DNA of 60,523 nucleotides from an uncultured Mycolicibacterium sp. (GTDB taxonomy: Bacteria; Actinomycetota; Actinomycetes; Mycobacteriales; Mycobacteriaceae): contig NZ_CALDGS010000003.1 of assembly GCF_937941905.1 (NCBI RefSeq), positions 1-60,523 on the forward strand, read 5' to 3'. Under the pieces are notes generated by a model that worked only from the letters and a program-made list of their open reading frames with translations, searched no databases and was not told where the DNA came from. Position numbers and translations under genes: made by a program. This document shows positions 16,063-25,549 of this stretch, in pieces; position 1 is the stretch's first letter, and every line of letters starts with the position of its first letter.

Positions 16063-16914
16063 TCAGGCCAGCGGGTTGGTGCCGTTGAGCAGCACCCACA
16101 CCGCGATGCCGAGGCCGACGCCGAGCACCAGCGCGATGAACGAGCCGACGAACGGCCGCCGGGCCCAGCCGCGGCCGGCGTCGAGCCCGTACCGGCCCGG
16201 GCCGGCCAGCACGATCACCGCGGCGATCACGAACAGGGTGAGCTGGAATTCCAGCCCGTCGGGCAGGAAGAACGGCAGTCCGCCCCCGGCCGCGGCGATA
16301 CCGGCCAGCAGGCCGTTGAGCAGGTAGGCCAGCGCGGCGGCCGCGGCCAGCGGGGTGAGCAGCCCGAGCACGAGCAGCACGCCGGCGCCGATCTCGGTGA
16401 CCACGCCGAGGTAGGTGAGGATGTCGGCGTAGCGGAAGCCGGTCTCGGCCAGCGAGTCCCGGAAGCCGCCCAGACCGGACCCGCCCCACCAGCCGAAGGT
16501 CTTCTGCAGGCCGTGGGCGATGAGCAGCAGCCCGAATCCGACGCGCAGCAGCAGCAGCCCGAGGTCGGTGGTGCCGCGCCGGCCGGCGGCCCGGACCCGT
16601 TCCTCGACGCTGTCGTCCACCCCGACCTGCACCGGTTCGGCCGCGTAGGAGCCGTACGCCTGGGGCGGGCTGGGCTGGACGTAGGGCAGCGGCTCGGGAT
16701 CGTTGAGCAGGCTGTAGGGCGACTGCACCCCGCCGGCCGGGGCGCCGTTCGGCGCGGCCGACGTTCCGTAGCGCGGGATGGCCGTCGTCTCCAGGTCGCC
16801 GCCGAAGGTCGCGGCGAGATCGTCCTCGGGATCGACCAGGCTCGCCGAGGCGGGCCGCACACCCGCGTCGTCGGGCCGCTGCCAGCCTTGGTGGTCCTGG
16901 GGGTCGGTGCTCAC
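16063..16914 (-). CDS. DoxX-family membrane protein
   Basis: A 283-aa protein with a long hydrophilic N-terminus (1 to about 115, Pro-rich), then four to five transmembrane segments carrying the DoxX motif region LLLRVGFGLLLIAHGLQKTFGW. In M. tuberculosis the homologue Rv3005c forms a membrane oxidoreductase complex with SodA and SseA that links detoxification of superoxide and thiol stress. That partnership is known from the family, not from this sequence. GTG start. It is divergent from lppZ. Confidence 0.88.
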   Translation of the reverse strand: MSTDPQDHQGWQRPDDAGVRPASASLVDPEDDLAATFGGDLETTAIPRYGTSAAPNGAPAGGVQSPYSLLNDPEPLPYVQPSPPQAYGSYAAEPVQVGVDDSVEERVRAAGRRGTTDLGLLLLRVGFGLLLIAHGLQKTFGWWGGSGLGGFRDSLAETGFRYADILTYLGVVTEIGAGVLLVLGLLTPLAAAAALAYLLNGLLAGIAAAGGGLPFFLPDGLEFQLTLFVIAAVIVLAGPGRYGLDAGRGWARRPFVGSFIALVLGVGLGIAVWVLLNGTNPLA

Positions 16915-17042
16915 GGGGCCTAGCGTAAGTGCTCGTCACCGCGCAACCCGGTATTGGCGCGGGTCGAAATCTGTTCGAAACCGAATCGCGTCCCGGCCCG
17001 GCCGGCCCCGCCCGCCGTTGGCGCGGTGCCGCCGGCGGTACG

Positions 17043-17055
17043 TACGCTGGCCAGC
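17043..17055 (+). promoter_or_regulatory. Leaderless promoter of lppZ
   Basis: TACGCT (17043-17048), 7 nt, then the ATG at 17056. Confidence 0.5.
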
Positions 17056-18177
17056 ATGAAACCGCGTCGGCCGGTGGCCAGCGTCGTGGCGCTGGCCTGC
17101 GCTGCGTTGCTCGTCGGCTCGTCGTGCGCCCGTTTCGACAGCGCCCAGACCCAGCCCTTCACCACCCCGCCGCAGCTGCAGCCGGGGCCACGGACCACGC
17201 CCCCGCCGCCGCCCCCGCTGCCGGCCCAGCCCTTCCCCAAGGAGTGCCCGGCACCCGGGGTGATGCAGGGCTGCCTGGACAGCACCAGCGGGCTGATCAT
17301 GCTGCCGGACGCCAAGTCCGCGCTGGTGGCCGAGCGGCTCACCGGCGCGGTGAAGAAGGTGTCGGTACGGGCCGAACCGGAGGTCAAGGTGGTCGTCCCG
17401 GTGGACCCGACCGGTGACGGCGGCCTGATGGACATCGTGCTGTCGCCCACCTACGCCCAGGACCGGCTGATGTACGCCTACATCACCACCCCGACCGACA
17501 ACCGGGTGGTGCGCATCGCCGACCAGGATCCGCCCAAGCCGATCCTGACCGGGATCCCCAAGGGCCCCACCGGCAACATGGGGTCGCTGATCTTCACCAG
17601 CCCCACCACCCTGCTCGTGCAGACCGGCGACGCCGGCGACCCGGCGCTGGCCAACGACCCGAACTCGCTGGCCGGCAAGGTGCTGCGGATCGAGCAGCCG
17701 ACCACGGTGAACCCGGCGCCGACCACCACCGCGCTGTCCGGGCTCGGGCCGGGCGGCGGCATGTGCATCGACCCGTCGGACCGTTCGCTCTACGTCACCG
17801 ACCGCGGCCCGACCGCCGACCGGCTGCACCGGATCACCAAGGACTCCCGCACCTCGGTGGTCTGGGAGTGGCCGGACCGGCCCGGGGTGGCCGGCTGCGC
17901 CGCGCTGGACGGCACCGTGCTGGTCAACCTGATCAACCCGAAGCAGACCGTGGCGGTGCGGCTGGCGCCGGACACCGGCGCGGTGACCGGGGAGCCGGAG
18001 GTGGTCCGCCAGGACACCCGCGGGCACGCCTGGGCGCTGGCGGTGTCCCCGGACGGCAACATCTGGGGTGCGACGGTCAACCGCACCGCCGGGGATGCCG
18101 AGAAGCTCGACGACGTGGTGTTCCCGCTGTTCCCGCAGGGCGGCGGCTTCCCGCGGCAGAACGACGAGAAGACATAG
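17056..18177 (+). CDS. lppZ: LppZ-like lipoprotein with six-bladed glucose/sorbosone-dehydrogenase propeller
   Basis: A 373-aa exported protein. The signal peptide (residues 1 to about 23, KPRR then a hydrophobic core) ends at C24 in VGSSC, a loose lipobox. A Pro-rich linker of about 35 residues follows, then a beta-propeller of the GSDH/PQQ-independent type (VAERLTG, GDGGLMDIVLSPTY, GNMGSL and GDAGDP motifs). Length equals M. tuberculosis LppZ (Rv3006). Enzymatic activity is not established. It stands alone, followed by a strong hairpin. Confidence 0.87.
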   Translation: MKPRRPVASVVALACAALLVGSSCARFDSAQTQPFTTPPQLQPGPRTTPPPPPPLPAQPFPKECPAPGVMQGCLDSTSGLIMLPDAKSALVAERLTGAVKKVSVRAEPEVKVVVPVDPTGDGGLMDIVLSPTYAQDRLMYAYITTPTDNRVVRIADQDPPKPILTGIPKGPTGNMGSLIFTSPTTLLVQTGDAGDPALANDPNSLAGKVLRIEQPTTVNPAPTTTALSGLGPGGGMCIDPSDRSLYVTDRGPTADRLHRITKDSRTSVVWEWPDRPGVAGCAALDGTVLVNLINPKQTVAVRLAPDTGAVTGEPEVVRQDTRGHAWALAVSPDGNIWGATVNRTAGDAEKLDDVVFPLFPQGGGFPRQNDEKT

Positions 18178-18178
18178 G

Positions 18179-18208
18179 CCGCGCCGGCCCCGGCCGGGGC
18201 CGGCGCGG
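18179..18208. terminator. 15-bp GC hairpin between lppZ and gatB
   Basis: The bases form an essentially perfect palindrome (CCGCGCCGGCCCCGG followed by its complement), sitting between the convergent stops of lppZ and gatB. Confidence 0.75.
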
Positions 18209-18209
18209 G

Positions 18210-19721
18210 CTAGCCGGCCTGGCCGCAGGCGGCCAGCACCAGCTCGCGCACCCGCGCGGCGTCGGCCTGGCCCTTGGTGGCCTTCATCACCGCGCCGACG
18301 ATCGCACCGGCGGCCTGCACCTTGCCGCCCTTGATCTTCTCGACGATGTCGGGGTTGGCGGCCAGCGCGGCGTCGACGGCGGCCTGCAGCGCCGAGTCGT
18401 CGCGCACCAGTTCCAGGCCGCGGTCGGCCATCACCTGCTCGGGCTCGCCCTCGCCGGCCAGCACGCCCTCGACCACCTGGCGGGCCAGCTTGTTGGACAG
18501 CTTGCCCTCGTCGACCAACCGGATCACGGTGGCGACCTGGGCGGGGGTGATGGGCAGCGCGTCGAGGTCCACGCCGGCCTCGTTGGCCTTCTGCACCAGG
18601 AAGTTGCCCCACCAGGCGCGGGCCGCCTCGCTCGGGGCGCCCGCGGCGATGGTGGCCGAGACGAGTTCCACCGCACCGGCGTTGACCAGGTCGCGCATCA
18701 CCTCGTCGGAGACGCCCCACTCCTGCTGCAGCCGCTTGCGGGCCACCCACGGGTACTCCGGCAGGGTGGCGCGCAACTGCTCGACGAGCTCCGGACTCGG
18801 CGCGACCGGCTCGAGGTCGGGCTCGGGGAAGTAGCGGTAGTCCTCGGCGGTCTCCTTGCTGCGCCCGGGCGAGGTGTAGCCGTCCTCGTGGAAGTGCCGG
18901 GTCTCCTGGGTGATGGTGCCGCCGGCGTCGAGAATCGCGGCCTGCCGGCGCATCTCGTAGCGCACCGCCACCTCGACGCTCTTGAGCGAGTTGACGTTCT
19001 TGGTCTCGGTGCGGGTGCCGAACTCGGCCCGCCCCTTGGGTTTCAGCGACACGTTGGCATCGCAGCGCAGCGACCCCTGGTCCATCCGGACGTCGGAAAC
19101 CCCAAGGGCGCGAAGCAGATCCCGCAGCGCGGTGACATAGGCGCGGGCGATCTCCGGGGCCCGCTCCCCCGCGCCCTCGATCGGCTTGGTGACGATCTCG
19201 ATCAGCGGCACCCCGGCCCGGTTGTAGTCCAGCAGCGAGGTGGTCGCGCCCTCGATGCGGCCGGTGGCGCTGCCGAGGTGGGTGAGCTTGCCGGTGTCCT
19301 CCTCCATGTGGGCGCGCTCGATGCCGACCCGGAAGGTGGTGCCGTCGTCGAGCGGCACGTCGAGGTAGCCGTTCACCGCGATCGGCTCGTCGTACTGCGA
19401 GATCTGGTAGTTCTTCGGCATGTCCGGGTAGAAGTAGTTCTTCCGGGCGAACCGCGACCACGGCGCGATCTCGCAGTTGAGCGCCAGGCCGATGCGGATG
19501 GCCGACTCGACGGCGGCCTGGTTGACCACCGGCAGCGAGCCGGGCAGGCCCAGGCACACCGGGCAGACCTGGGTGTTGGGCTCGGCGCCGAACCGGTTGG
19601 CGCAGCCACAGAACATCTTGGTGGCGGTGGACAGTTCGACGTGAACCTCCAGGCCGAGCACGGGTTCGTAGCGCGCGACGACGTCGTCGTAGTCGAGCAG
19701 TTCGGCGGTGCCAACAGTCAT
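18210..19721 (-). CDS. gatB: Asp-tRNA(Asn)/Glu-tRNA(Gln) amidotransferase subunit B
   Basis: Subunit of GatCAB, which phosphorylates and amidates Glu-tRNA-Gln and Asp-tRNA-Asn. The 503-aa protein has the GLEVHVEL N-terminus and the zinc-site cysteines in CGCANRFGAEPNTQVCPVC. The catalytic domain is followed by a helical region and the C-terminal YqeY-like tail that recognises the tRNA D-loop. ATG start at 19721. It is last in gatC-gatA-pfkA-gatB. Confidence 0.96.
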   Translation of the reverse strand: MTVGTAELLDYDDVVARYEPVLGLEVHVELSTATKMFCGCANRFGAEPNTQVCPVCLGLPGSLPVVNQAAVESAIRIGLALNCEIAPWSRFARKNYFYPDMPKNYQISQYDEPIAVNGYLDVPLDDGTTFRVGIERAHMEEDTGKLTHLGSATGRIEGATTSLLDYNRAGVPLIEIVTKPIEGAGERAPEIARAYVTALRDLLRALGVSDVRMDQGSLRCDANVSLKPKGRAEFGTRTETKNVNSLKSVEVAVRYEMRRQAAILDAGGTITQETRHFHEDGYTSPGRSKETAEDYRYFPEPDLEPVAPSPELVEQLRATLPEYPWVARKRLQQEWGVSDEVMRDLVNAGAVELVSATIAAGAPSEAARAWWGNFLVQKANEAGVDLDALPITPAQVATVIRLVDEGKLSNKLARQVVEGVLAGEGEPEQVMADRGLELVRDDSALQAAVDAALAANPDIVEKIKGGKVQAAGAIVGAVMKATKGQADAARVRELVLAACGQAG

Positions 19722-19752
19722 GGCCCCGATCCTAGTGGGTGCCCGTCGCCCG

Positions 19753-19790
19753 TCCCCCTTCCCGGCGAGCCGGGCAGCGGGGGGTCGGGG
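19753..19790 (-). terminator. Possible hairpin between pfkA and gatB
   Basis: A CCCGG-CGAG-CCGGG core stem (19761-19774) is flanked by a C5/G5 outer helix. It lies in the 71-nt pfkA-gatB gap and could partly terminate transcription or shape the gatB leader. Confidence 0.4.
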
Positions 19791-19792
19791 GC

Positions 19793-20824
19793 TCAGCCGA
19801 AGAACTCGGCGGCGTCGTCGTAGCGGGACTGCGGCACCAGCTTGAGCCGGCGCACCGCGTCGGCCAGCGGCACCCGCACGATCTCCTGGCCGCGCAGCGC
19901 CACCATCGTCCCGAACTCGCCGGCGTGCGCGGCGTCGGCGGCGTTCACCCCGAACCGGGTGGCCAGCACCCGGTCGAAGGCGGTCGGAGTGCCGCCGCGC
20001 TGCACGTGCCCGAGCACGGTGACCCGCACCTCCTTGCTGATCCGCTTCTCCACCTCGACGGCGAGCTGCTGGGCCACCCCGGTGAACCGTTCGTGGCCGA
20101 ACTCGTCGATGCCGCCCTCGCGCAGCTCCATCGAGCCGGGCGCGGGTTTGGCGCCCTCGGCGACCACGCAGATGAAGTGCGAGTCGCCGCGGACGAACCG
20201 CTGCTTGATCAGCCGGCAGACCTCCTCGACGTCGAACGGCTGCTCCGGGATCAGGATCAGGTGCGCGCCCGAGGCCAGCCCGGCGTTGAGCGCGATCCAG
20301 CCGGCGTGCCGGCCCATCACCTCGACGATCATCACCCGCTGGTGCGACTCGGCGGTGGAGTGCAGCCGGTCGATCGCCTCGCTGGCGATGGACACCGCGG
20401 TGTCGTGGCCGAACGTCAGGTCGGTGCAGTCGATGTCGTTGTCGATGGTCTTGGGCACCCCGACCACCGGCACGTTCTCCTCGCTCAGCCAGTGCGCGGC
20501 GGTCAGCGTGCCCTCGCCGCCGATCGGGATGAGCACGTCGATCCCGTTGTCGTCGAGGGTCTGCTTGATCTGGTCCAGCCCGGCCCGCAGCTTCTCCGGG
20601 TGCACCCGCGCGGTGCCCAGCACGGTACCGCCCTTGGCCAGCAGCCGGTCGTTGCGGTCGTCGTTGCGCAACTGGATGCGCCGGTTCTCCAGCAGACCGC
20701 GCCAACCGTCCTGGAAGCCCACCACCGACGACCCGTAGCGGACGTCGCAGGTGCGCACCACGGCGCGGATCACCGCGTTCAGGCCGGGACAGTCGCCTCC
20801 ACCGGTGAGTACTCCAATGCGCAT
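19793..20824 (-). CDS. pfkA: 6-phosphofructokinase
   Basis: Phosphorylates fructose 6-phosphate in glycolysis. The 343-aa protein has GGGDCPGLNAVI (residues 8-19), GGEGT in the nucleotide site and the catalytic PKTIDND loop. The GGEGT/PKTIDND combination is typical of the actinobacterial mixed-type PFK group, in which members use ATP or pyrophosphate. The M. tuberculosis homologue of equal length is ATP-dependent. It is inserted between gatA and gatB on the same strand, as in other mycobacteria. Confidence 0.95.
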   Translation of the reverse strand: MRIGVLTGGGDCPGLNAVIRAVVRTCDVRYGSSVVGFQDGWRGLLENRRIQLRNDDRNDRLLAKGGTVLGTARVHPEKLRAGLDQIKQTLDDNGIDVLIPIGGEGTLTAAHWLSEENVPVVGVPKTIDNDIDCTDLTFGHDTAVSIASEAIDRLHSTAESHQRVMIVEVMGRHAGWIALNAGLASGAHLILIPEQPFDVEEVCRLIKQRFVRGDSHFICVVAEGAKPAPGSMELREGGIDEFGHERFTGVAQQLAVEVEKRISKEVRVTVLGHVQRGGTPTAFDRVLATRFGVNAADAAHAGEFGTMVALRGQEIVRVPLADAVRRLKLVPQSRYDDAAEFFG

Positions 20825-20853
20825 GCCCTCATCTTGCCCGCTAACCCCGGCGG

Positions 20854-22338
20854 TTACACGGCGGTCGGCAGCGGCCCCCGGGCGGCCTCGTAGGCCGCAC
20901 CCACCCGGTAGAGCCGGTCGTCGGCCAGCGCCGGCGCCATGATCTGCAGCCCGACCGGCAGGTTGTCGTCCGGCGACAGCCCCGACGGCACCGACATGCC
21001 GCAGTGCCCGGCCAGGTTCAGCGGCAGCGTGCACAGGTCGAACAGGTACATCGCCAGCGGGTCGTCGACCTTCTCCCCCAGCGCGAACGCGGTGGTCGGG
21101 GTGGTCGGCGAGACGAGCACGTCGACCTGCTCGTAGGCCGTGTCGAGGTCGCGGGCGATCAGGGTGCGCACCTTCTGCGCCTGGTTGTAGTAGGCGTCGT
21201 AGTAGCCGGCCGACAGCGCGTAGGTGCCGATCATGATGCGCCGCTTGACCTCCGGGCCGAAGCCGGCGGCCCGGGTCAGCGCCATCACCTCCTCGGCGCT
21301 GCGGGTGCCGTCGTCGCCGACCCGCAGCCCGTAGCGCATGGCGTCGAAGCGGGCCAGGTTGCTCGACACCTCCGAGGGCAGGATCAGGTAGTAGGCGGCC
21401 AGCGCGTGCTCGAAGTGCGGGCAGTCGACCTCGACCACCTCGGCGCCGAGCTCGGTCAGGGTCTGCACCGCGGCGTTGAACGACGCCAGCACGCCGGGCT
21501 GGTAGCCGTCGCCGCGCAGCTGCTTGACAACGCCGACGCGCACGCCCCGGAGATCCCCGGCCGCGCCCTGCCGGGCCGCGCCGACGACGTCGGGCACCGG
21601 CACGTCCAGCGAGGTGGAGTCCATCGGGTCGTGGCCGGCGATGACCTGGTGCAGCAGCGCGGTGTCGAGCACGGTGCGCGCGCACGGCCCGCCCTGGTCC
21701 AGCGACGACGCGCAGGCCACCAGGCCGTACCGGGACACCGTGCCGTAGGTGGGCTTGACCCCGACGGTGGCGGTGAGCGCGGCGGGCTGGCGGATCGAGC
21801 CGCCGGTGTCGGTGCCGATGGCCAGCGGCGCCTGGAACGCGGCCAGCGCGGCCGCGCTGCCGCCGCCGGAGCCGCCGGGCACCCGGGTCTCGTCCCACGG
21901 GTTGCGGGTCGGCCCGTAGGCGGAGTTCTCGGTCGAGCTGCCCATGGCGAACTCGTCCATGTTGGTCTTGCCCAGGATCGGGATGCCCGCGGCGCGCAGC
22001 CGCGCGGTCACCGTGGCGTCGTACGGCGCCACCCACCCCTCGAGGATCTTCGATCCGCAGGTGGTGGGCATGTCGGTGGTGGTGAACACGTCCTTGAGCG
22101 CCAGCGGCACCCCGGCCAGCGGCGACGGCAGCGGCTCGCCGGCGGCGACGGCGGCGTCGACGTCGGCCGCGGCCGCCAGCGCCCGGTCGGCCGCGACGTG
22201 CAGGAACGCGCGGTAGCGGTCGTCGGTGGCGGCGATCCGGTCCAGGCAGGCCCGGGTGACCTCGGTGGCGGACACCTCCCCGGCCGCGATCCGGGCGGCC
22301 AGCGTCGCCGCGTCGAGCCGGACGAGTTCGTCGGTCAC
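20854..22338 (-). CDS. gatA: Glutamyl-tRNA(Gln) amidotransferase subunit A
   Basis: Amidase-signature glutaminase subunit that supplies ammonia to GatB. The 494-aa protein contains the Ser-cisSer-Lys triad regions: the Lys in PLALKDVF, the Ser-rich loop PGGSGGGSAA and the nucleophile region GTDTGGSIRQPA. The GTG start overlaps the gatC stop by 4 nt. Confidence 0.96.
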   Translation of the reverse strand: MTDELVRLDAATLAARIAAGEVSATEVTRACLDRIAATDDRYRAFLHVAADRALAAAADVDAAVAAGEPLPSPLAGVPLALKDVFTTTDMPTTCGSKILEGWVAPYDATVTARLRAAGIPILGKTNMDEFAMGSSTENSAYGPTRNPWDETRVPGGSGGGSAAALAAFQAPLAIGTDTGGSIRQPAALTATVGVKPTYGTVSRYGLVACASSLDQGGPCARTVLDTALLHQVIAGHDPMDSTSLDVPVPDVVGAARQGAAGDLRGVRVGVVKQLRGDGYQPGVLASFNAAVQTLTELGAEVVEVDCPHFEHALAAYYLILPSEVSSNLARFDAMRYGLRVGDDGTRSAEEVMALTRAAGFGPEVKRRIMIGTYALSAGYYDAYYNQAQKVRTLIARDLDTAYEQVDVLVSPTTPTTAFALGEKVDDPLAMYLFDLCTLPLNLAGHCGMSVPSGLSPDDNLPVGLQIMAPALADDRLYRVGAAYEAARGPLPTAV

Positions 22339-22634
22339 TGCGCCTCCCCCAGGATCCGCGGCACCGCGAAGCGGCCGTCCTCGGCCCGCGGTGCCTGTGC
22401 CAGCGCCTCGGCCTGGGTCAGCCCCGGGCGCACGACGTCGGGGCGGGTGACGTTGACGGCCTTCAACGGGTTGCCGGTGGCCTCGACGCCGGTGACGTCG
22501 ACGGCCTGGATGCGGCTCACGTGCTCGAGGATGGCGTCGAGCTGGGCGGCGTAGCTGTCCAGTTCCTGCTCGGTCAGCGCCAGCCGAGCCAGGCGTGCCA
22601 GGTGGGCAACCTCTGCTCTGGAGATCTGGGACAC
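22335..22634 (-). CDS. gatC: Glutamyl-tRNA(Gln) amidotransferase subunit C
   Basis: A 99-aa subunit that wraps around GatA and GatB and stabilises the complex. It has the family pattern ISRAEVAHLARLARLALTEQEL and a C-terminal PRILGEAQ-type tail. GTG at 22634, first gene of the gat operon. A TAGGCT hexamer 8 nt upstream is a possible -10. It is divergent from the ACT-domain gene with 63 nt between. Confidence 0.94.
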   Translation of the reverse strand: MSQISRAEVAHLARLARLALTEQELDSYAAQLDAILEHVSRIQAVDVTGVEATGNPLKAVNVTRPDVVRPGLTQAEALAQAPRAEDGRFAVPRILGEAQ

Positions 22635-22697
22635 GTGGCAACAGCCTAGTCCGACCGCGGCGTGCCGGGTGCACCCCCTTGTGCGACAGTGTTGCGC

Positions 22698-23357
22698 GTG
22701 CCTTCGTATCTGCTCCGGGTCCAACTCGAGGACCGTCCGGGTAGCCTCGGCTCCCTCGCGGTCGCGCTGGGGTCGGTGGGCGCCGACATCCTGTCCCTCG
22801 ACGTCGTCGAGCGCGGTACCGGGTACGCCATCGACGACATCGTGGTCGAGCTGCCGGCCGGCGCGATGCCGGACATGCTGATCACCGCGGCGGAGAACCT
22901 CAAGGGCGTCTACGTCGACACCGTGCGGCCGCACACCGGGCTGCTGGAGGCGCACCGCGAGCTCGAGCTCGTCGACCACATCGCCGCGGCCCCGGGCACG
23001 GCCGAGAAGCTGCAGGTGCTCGCCGACGAGGCACCGCGGGTGCTGCGGGTGGGCTGGTGCACGGTGGTGCGCCAGGACGCCGACGGGCTGCGCCGGATCG
23101 TGGGCAGCCACGGGGCGCCGGAGACGCACGCCGAGTCGGCGCCGTGGCTGCCGCTGGAGCAGGCCACCGTGCTCGACATCGAGGCCGACTGGGTGCCGCA
23201 GGTGTGGCGGGACATGGACATCGCGCTGGCCGCGGCGCCGCTGGGCGATCCGAACACCGCGGTGGTGCTGGGCCGGCCGGGCGGGCCGGCGTTCCGGCCG
23301 TCGGAGGTGGCCCGGCTGGGCTACCTGGCCGGCATCGTCGCGAGCATCCTGCGCTGA
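22698..23357 (+). CDS. ACT-domain amino-acid-binding protein
   Basis: A 219-aa protein whose residues 1-75 form an ACT domain (YLLRVQLEDRPGSLGSLAVAL). The remainder is a conserved mycobacterial GAF-like region of unknown function (PWLPLEQATVLD, FRPSEVARLGYLAGIVASIL). Homologous to Rv3013. GTG at 22698 is chosen because MPSYLLRVQL is the conserved start; GTG at 22689 is possible. It probably senses an amino acid, but the ligand is not known. Its stop is 12 nt from that of the convergent ligA. Confidence 0.85.
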   Translation: MPSYLLRVQLEDRPGSLGSLAVALGSVGADILSLDVVERGTGYAIDDIVVELPAGAMPDMLITAAENLKGVYVDTVRPHTGLLEAHRELELVDHIAAAPGTAEKLQVLADEAPRVLRVGWCTVVRQDADGLRRIVGSHGAPETHAESAPWLPLEQATVLDIEADWVPQVWRDMDIALAAAPLGDPNTAVVLGRPGGPAFRPSEVARLGYLAGIVASILR

Positions 23358-23369
23358 GGACGCCGGGGA

Positions 23370-25502
23370 TCAGCCGACGGCGGCGGGGCCGCCCTCGAGC
23401 AGCCGGCGGAACCCGTCCTCGTCGAGGATCGGCACGCCCAGCTCGACGGCCTTGTCGTACTTGGAGCCCGGCGAGTCCCCGGCGACGACGAACGCGGTCT
23501 TCTTCGACACCGACCCGGCCGCCTTGCCGCCGCGGGCGATGATCGCGTCCTTGGCCTCGTCGCGGGTGAAGTCGCGCAGCGTGCCGGTGACGACGATGGA
23601 CAGGCCCTCCAGGGTGCGCTCGACGGAGGTGTCGCGTTCGTCAGCCATCCGGATGCCCGCCGCGCGCCACTTCTCCACGATGGCGCGGTGCCAGTCCACC
23701 GCGAACCAGTCCTTGACCGCCGCGGCGATGATCGGCCCGACGCCCTCGACGGCGGCGAGTTGCTCCTCGGAGGCCGCCATGATCGCGTCGATGCTGCCGA
23801 ACTCGGTGGCCAGCGCCCGCGCCGCGGTGGGGCCGACGTGGCGGATGGACAGCGCGACGAGCACCCGCCACAGCGGCTGGGAGCGGGCCTTGGCCAGATT
23901 GGCCAGCAGCCGTTCGCCGTTGGTCGACAGCGTGCCCTTGGTGGTGGTGAACAGGTCGGTGCGCAGCAGGTCGTCGGCGGTGAGGTCGAACAGGTCGCCC
24001 TCGTCGGCGATCACCCCGGCCCGCAGCAGCGCGCTGCCGGCCTCGTAGCCGAGCCCCTCGATGTCCAGGGCGCCGCGGCTGGCGACGTAGAACACCCGCT
24101 CCCGCAGCTGCGCCGGGCAGCGCCGGGTGTTCGGGCACCGCAGGTCGACGTCGCCCTCCTTGGCCGGGGCCAGCGGCGAGCCGCACTCCGGGCAGTGGGT
24201 GGACATCACGAACCGGCGCTCGCTGCCGTCGCGCAGGTCCACCACCGGGCCGAGCACCTCGGGGATGACGTCGCCGGCCTTGCGGATCATCACCGTGTCG
24301 CCGATCCGCACCCCCTTGCGGCCGACCTCCTGGGCGTTGTGCAGGGTGGCCAGCGCCACCGTGGAGCCGGCCACCTTGACCGGCTCCATGTAGGCGAACG
24401 GGGTGACCCGGCCGGTGCGCCCGACGTTGACCCAGATCTCCAGCAGCCGGGTCTGGGCCTCCTCCGGCGGGTACTTGTAGGCCACCGCCCAGCGCGGCGC
24501 GCGCGAGGTGGCGCCGAGCCGGCCCTGCAGCGCGAGGTCGTCGACCTTGACCACCACGCCGTCGATCTCGTGCTCGAGCTCGTGGCGGTGCTCGCCCCAG
24601 TAGGCGATGCGCTCCTGCACCCCGGCCAGGCCGTGCACCAGCGCGGTGTGCTCGGAGACCGGCAGCCCCCAGGCGCGCAGCGCCCGGTAGGCGTCGTGCA
24701 GGGTGGCCGGCCGGAACCCCTCGGTGTGGCCGATGCCGTGGCAGATCATCCGCAGCGGCCGGCGCGCGGTGACCGCCGGGTCCTTCTGCCGCAGCGAACC
24801 GGCCGCGCTGTTGCGCGGGTTGGCGAACGGGGCCTTGCCGGCCGCGACCAGGCCGGCGTTGAGCTCCTCGAAGTCGGCCACCCGGAAGTACACCTCGCCG
24901 CGCACCTCCAGCACCGCCGGCACCGGGAACTCGTCGGAGGGCTGCAGCCGCTCCGGGATGTCGGCGATGGTGCGGGCGTTGAGCGTGACGTCCTCGCCGG
25001 TGCGACCGTCGCCGCGGGTGGCCGCGCGCACCAGCCGGCCGTCCCGGTACAGCAGCGACAGCGCCACCCCGTCGATCTTCAGCTCGCACAGGTACCGCAC
25101 GTCCGAGCCGACCTCGCCCTCCACCCGGGCGGTCCAGGCGGCCAGCTCCTCGGGCGTGAAGACGTTGTCCAGACTCAACATTCGCTCGAGGTGCTCGGCC
25201 GGCGCGAAGTCGGTGGCGAACCCGGCCCCGCCCACCAGCTGGGTCGGCGAGTCCGGGGTGCGCAGCTGCGGGTGGGCGTCCTCGAGCTCCTGCAGACGGC
25301 GCATCAGCGCGTCGAACTCGGCGTCGGAGATGATCGGCGCGTCCCGCACGTAGTAGCGGAACTGGTGTTCGCGCACCTGGTCGGCCAGTTCCTGCCACTG
25401 GCGCCGCAGCGCGGCGTCGGGGGCGTCTTCGGACTGTTCGGCCAGCTGTTCGGTCAGCTGATCGGCCGGCTGATCGGGGTCCGGGGTAGCCTTCGCGCTC
25501 AC
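23370..25502 (-). CDS. ligA: NAD-dependent DNA ligase
   Basis: Essential replicative ligase using NAD+. The 710-aa protein contains, in order, an Ia NMN-binding domain (RYYVRDAPIISDAEFD, about 49-64), the adenylation domain with K142 in CELKIDG, an OB fold, a four-Cys zinc finger (CPEC...CPNTRRC), HhH repeats and a C-terminal BRCT domain (about 630-705). GTG start at 25502. The Asp/Gln-rich first 30 residues are not conserved. Confidence 0.97.
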   Translation of the reverse strand: MSAKATPDPDQPADQLTEQLAEQSEDAPDAALRRQWQELADQVREHQFRYYVRDAPIISDAEFDALMRRLQELEDAHPQLRTPDSPTQLVGGAGFATDFAPAEHLERMLSLDNVFTPEELAAWTARVEGEVGSDVRYLCELKIDGVALSLLYRDGRLVRAATRGDGRTGEDVTLNARTIADIPERLQPSDEFPVPAVLEVRGEVYFRVADFEELNAGLVAAGKAPFANPRNSAAGSLRQKDPAVTARRPLRMICHGIGHTEGFRPATLHDAYRALRAWGLPVSEHTALVHGLAGVQERIAYWGEHRHELEHEIDGVVVKVDDLALQGRLGATSRAPRWAVAYKYPPEEAQTRLLEIWVNVGRTGRVTPFAYMEPVKVAGSTVALATLHNAQEVGRKGVRIGDTVMIRKAGDVIPEVLGPVVDLRDGSERRFVMSTHCPECGSPLAPAKEGDVDLRCPNTRRCPAQLRERVFYVASRGALDIEGLGYEAGSALLRAGVIADEGDLFDLTADDLLRTDLFTTTKGTLSTNGERLLANLAKARSQPLWRVLVALSIRHVGPTAARALATEFGSIDAIMAASEEQLAAVEGVGPIIAAAVKDWFAVDWHRAIVEKWRAAGIRMADERDTSVERTLEGLSIVVTGTLRDFTRDEAKDAIIARGGKAAGSVSKKTAFVVAGDSPGSKYDKAVELGVPILDEDGFRRLLEGGPAAVG

Positions 25503-25537
25503 GTCGAAAGGCTATCGGAGCAGCCCGACCGTCCGGC

Positions 25538-25549
25538 TACGCTGGGCCG
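25538..25549 (+). promoter_or_regulatory. Leaderless promoter of the YjbR gene
   Basis: TACGCT (25538-25543), 6 nt, then GTG at 25550. Confidence 0.5.

Noticed and set aside
18179..18208. Perfect palindrome considered as a recombination or attachment site
   Set aside because: It sits between convergent stops and matches the other GC hairpin terminators at 11863, 30160 and 50676.
19793..20824. PfkA as a pyrophosphate-dependent enzyme
   Set aside because: The PKTIDND loop occurs in both PPi- and ATP-using members of this actinobacterial group, and the M. tuberculosis homologue of identical length uses ATP; sequence alone does not support PPi use.
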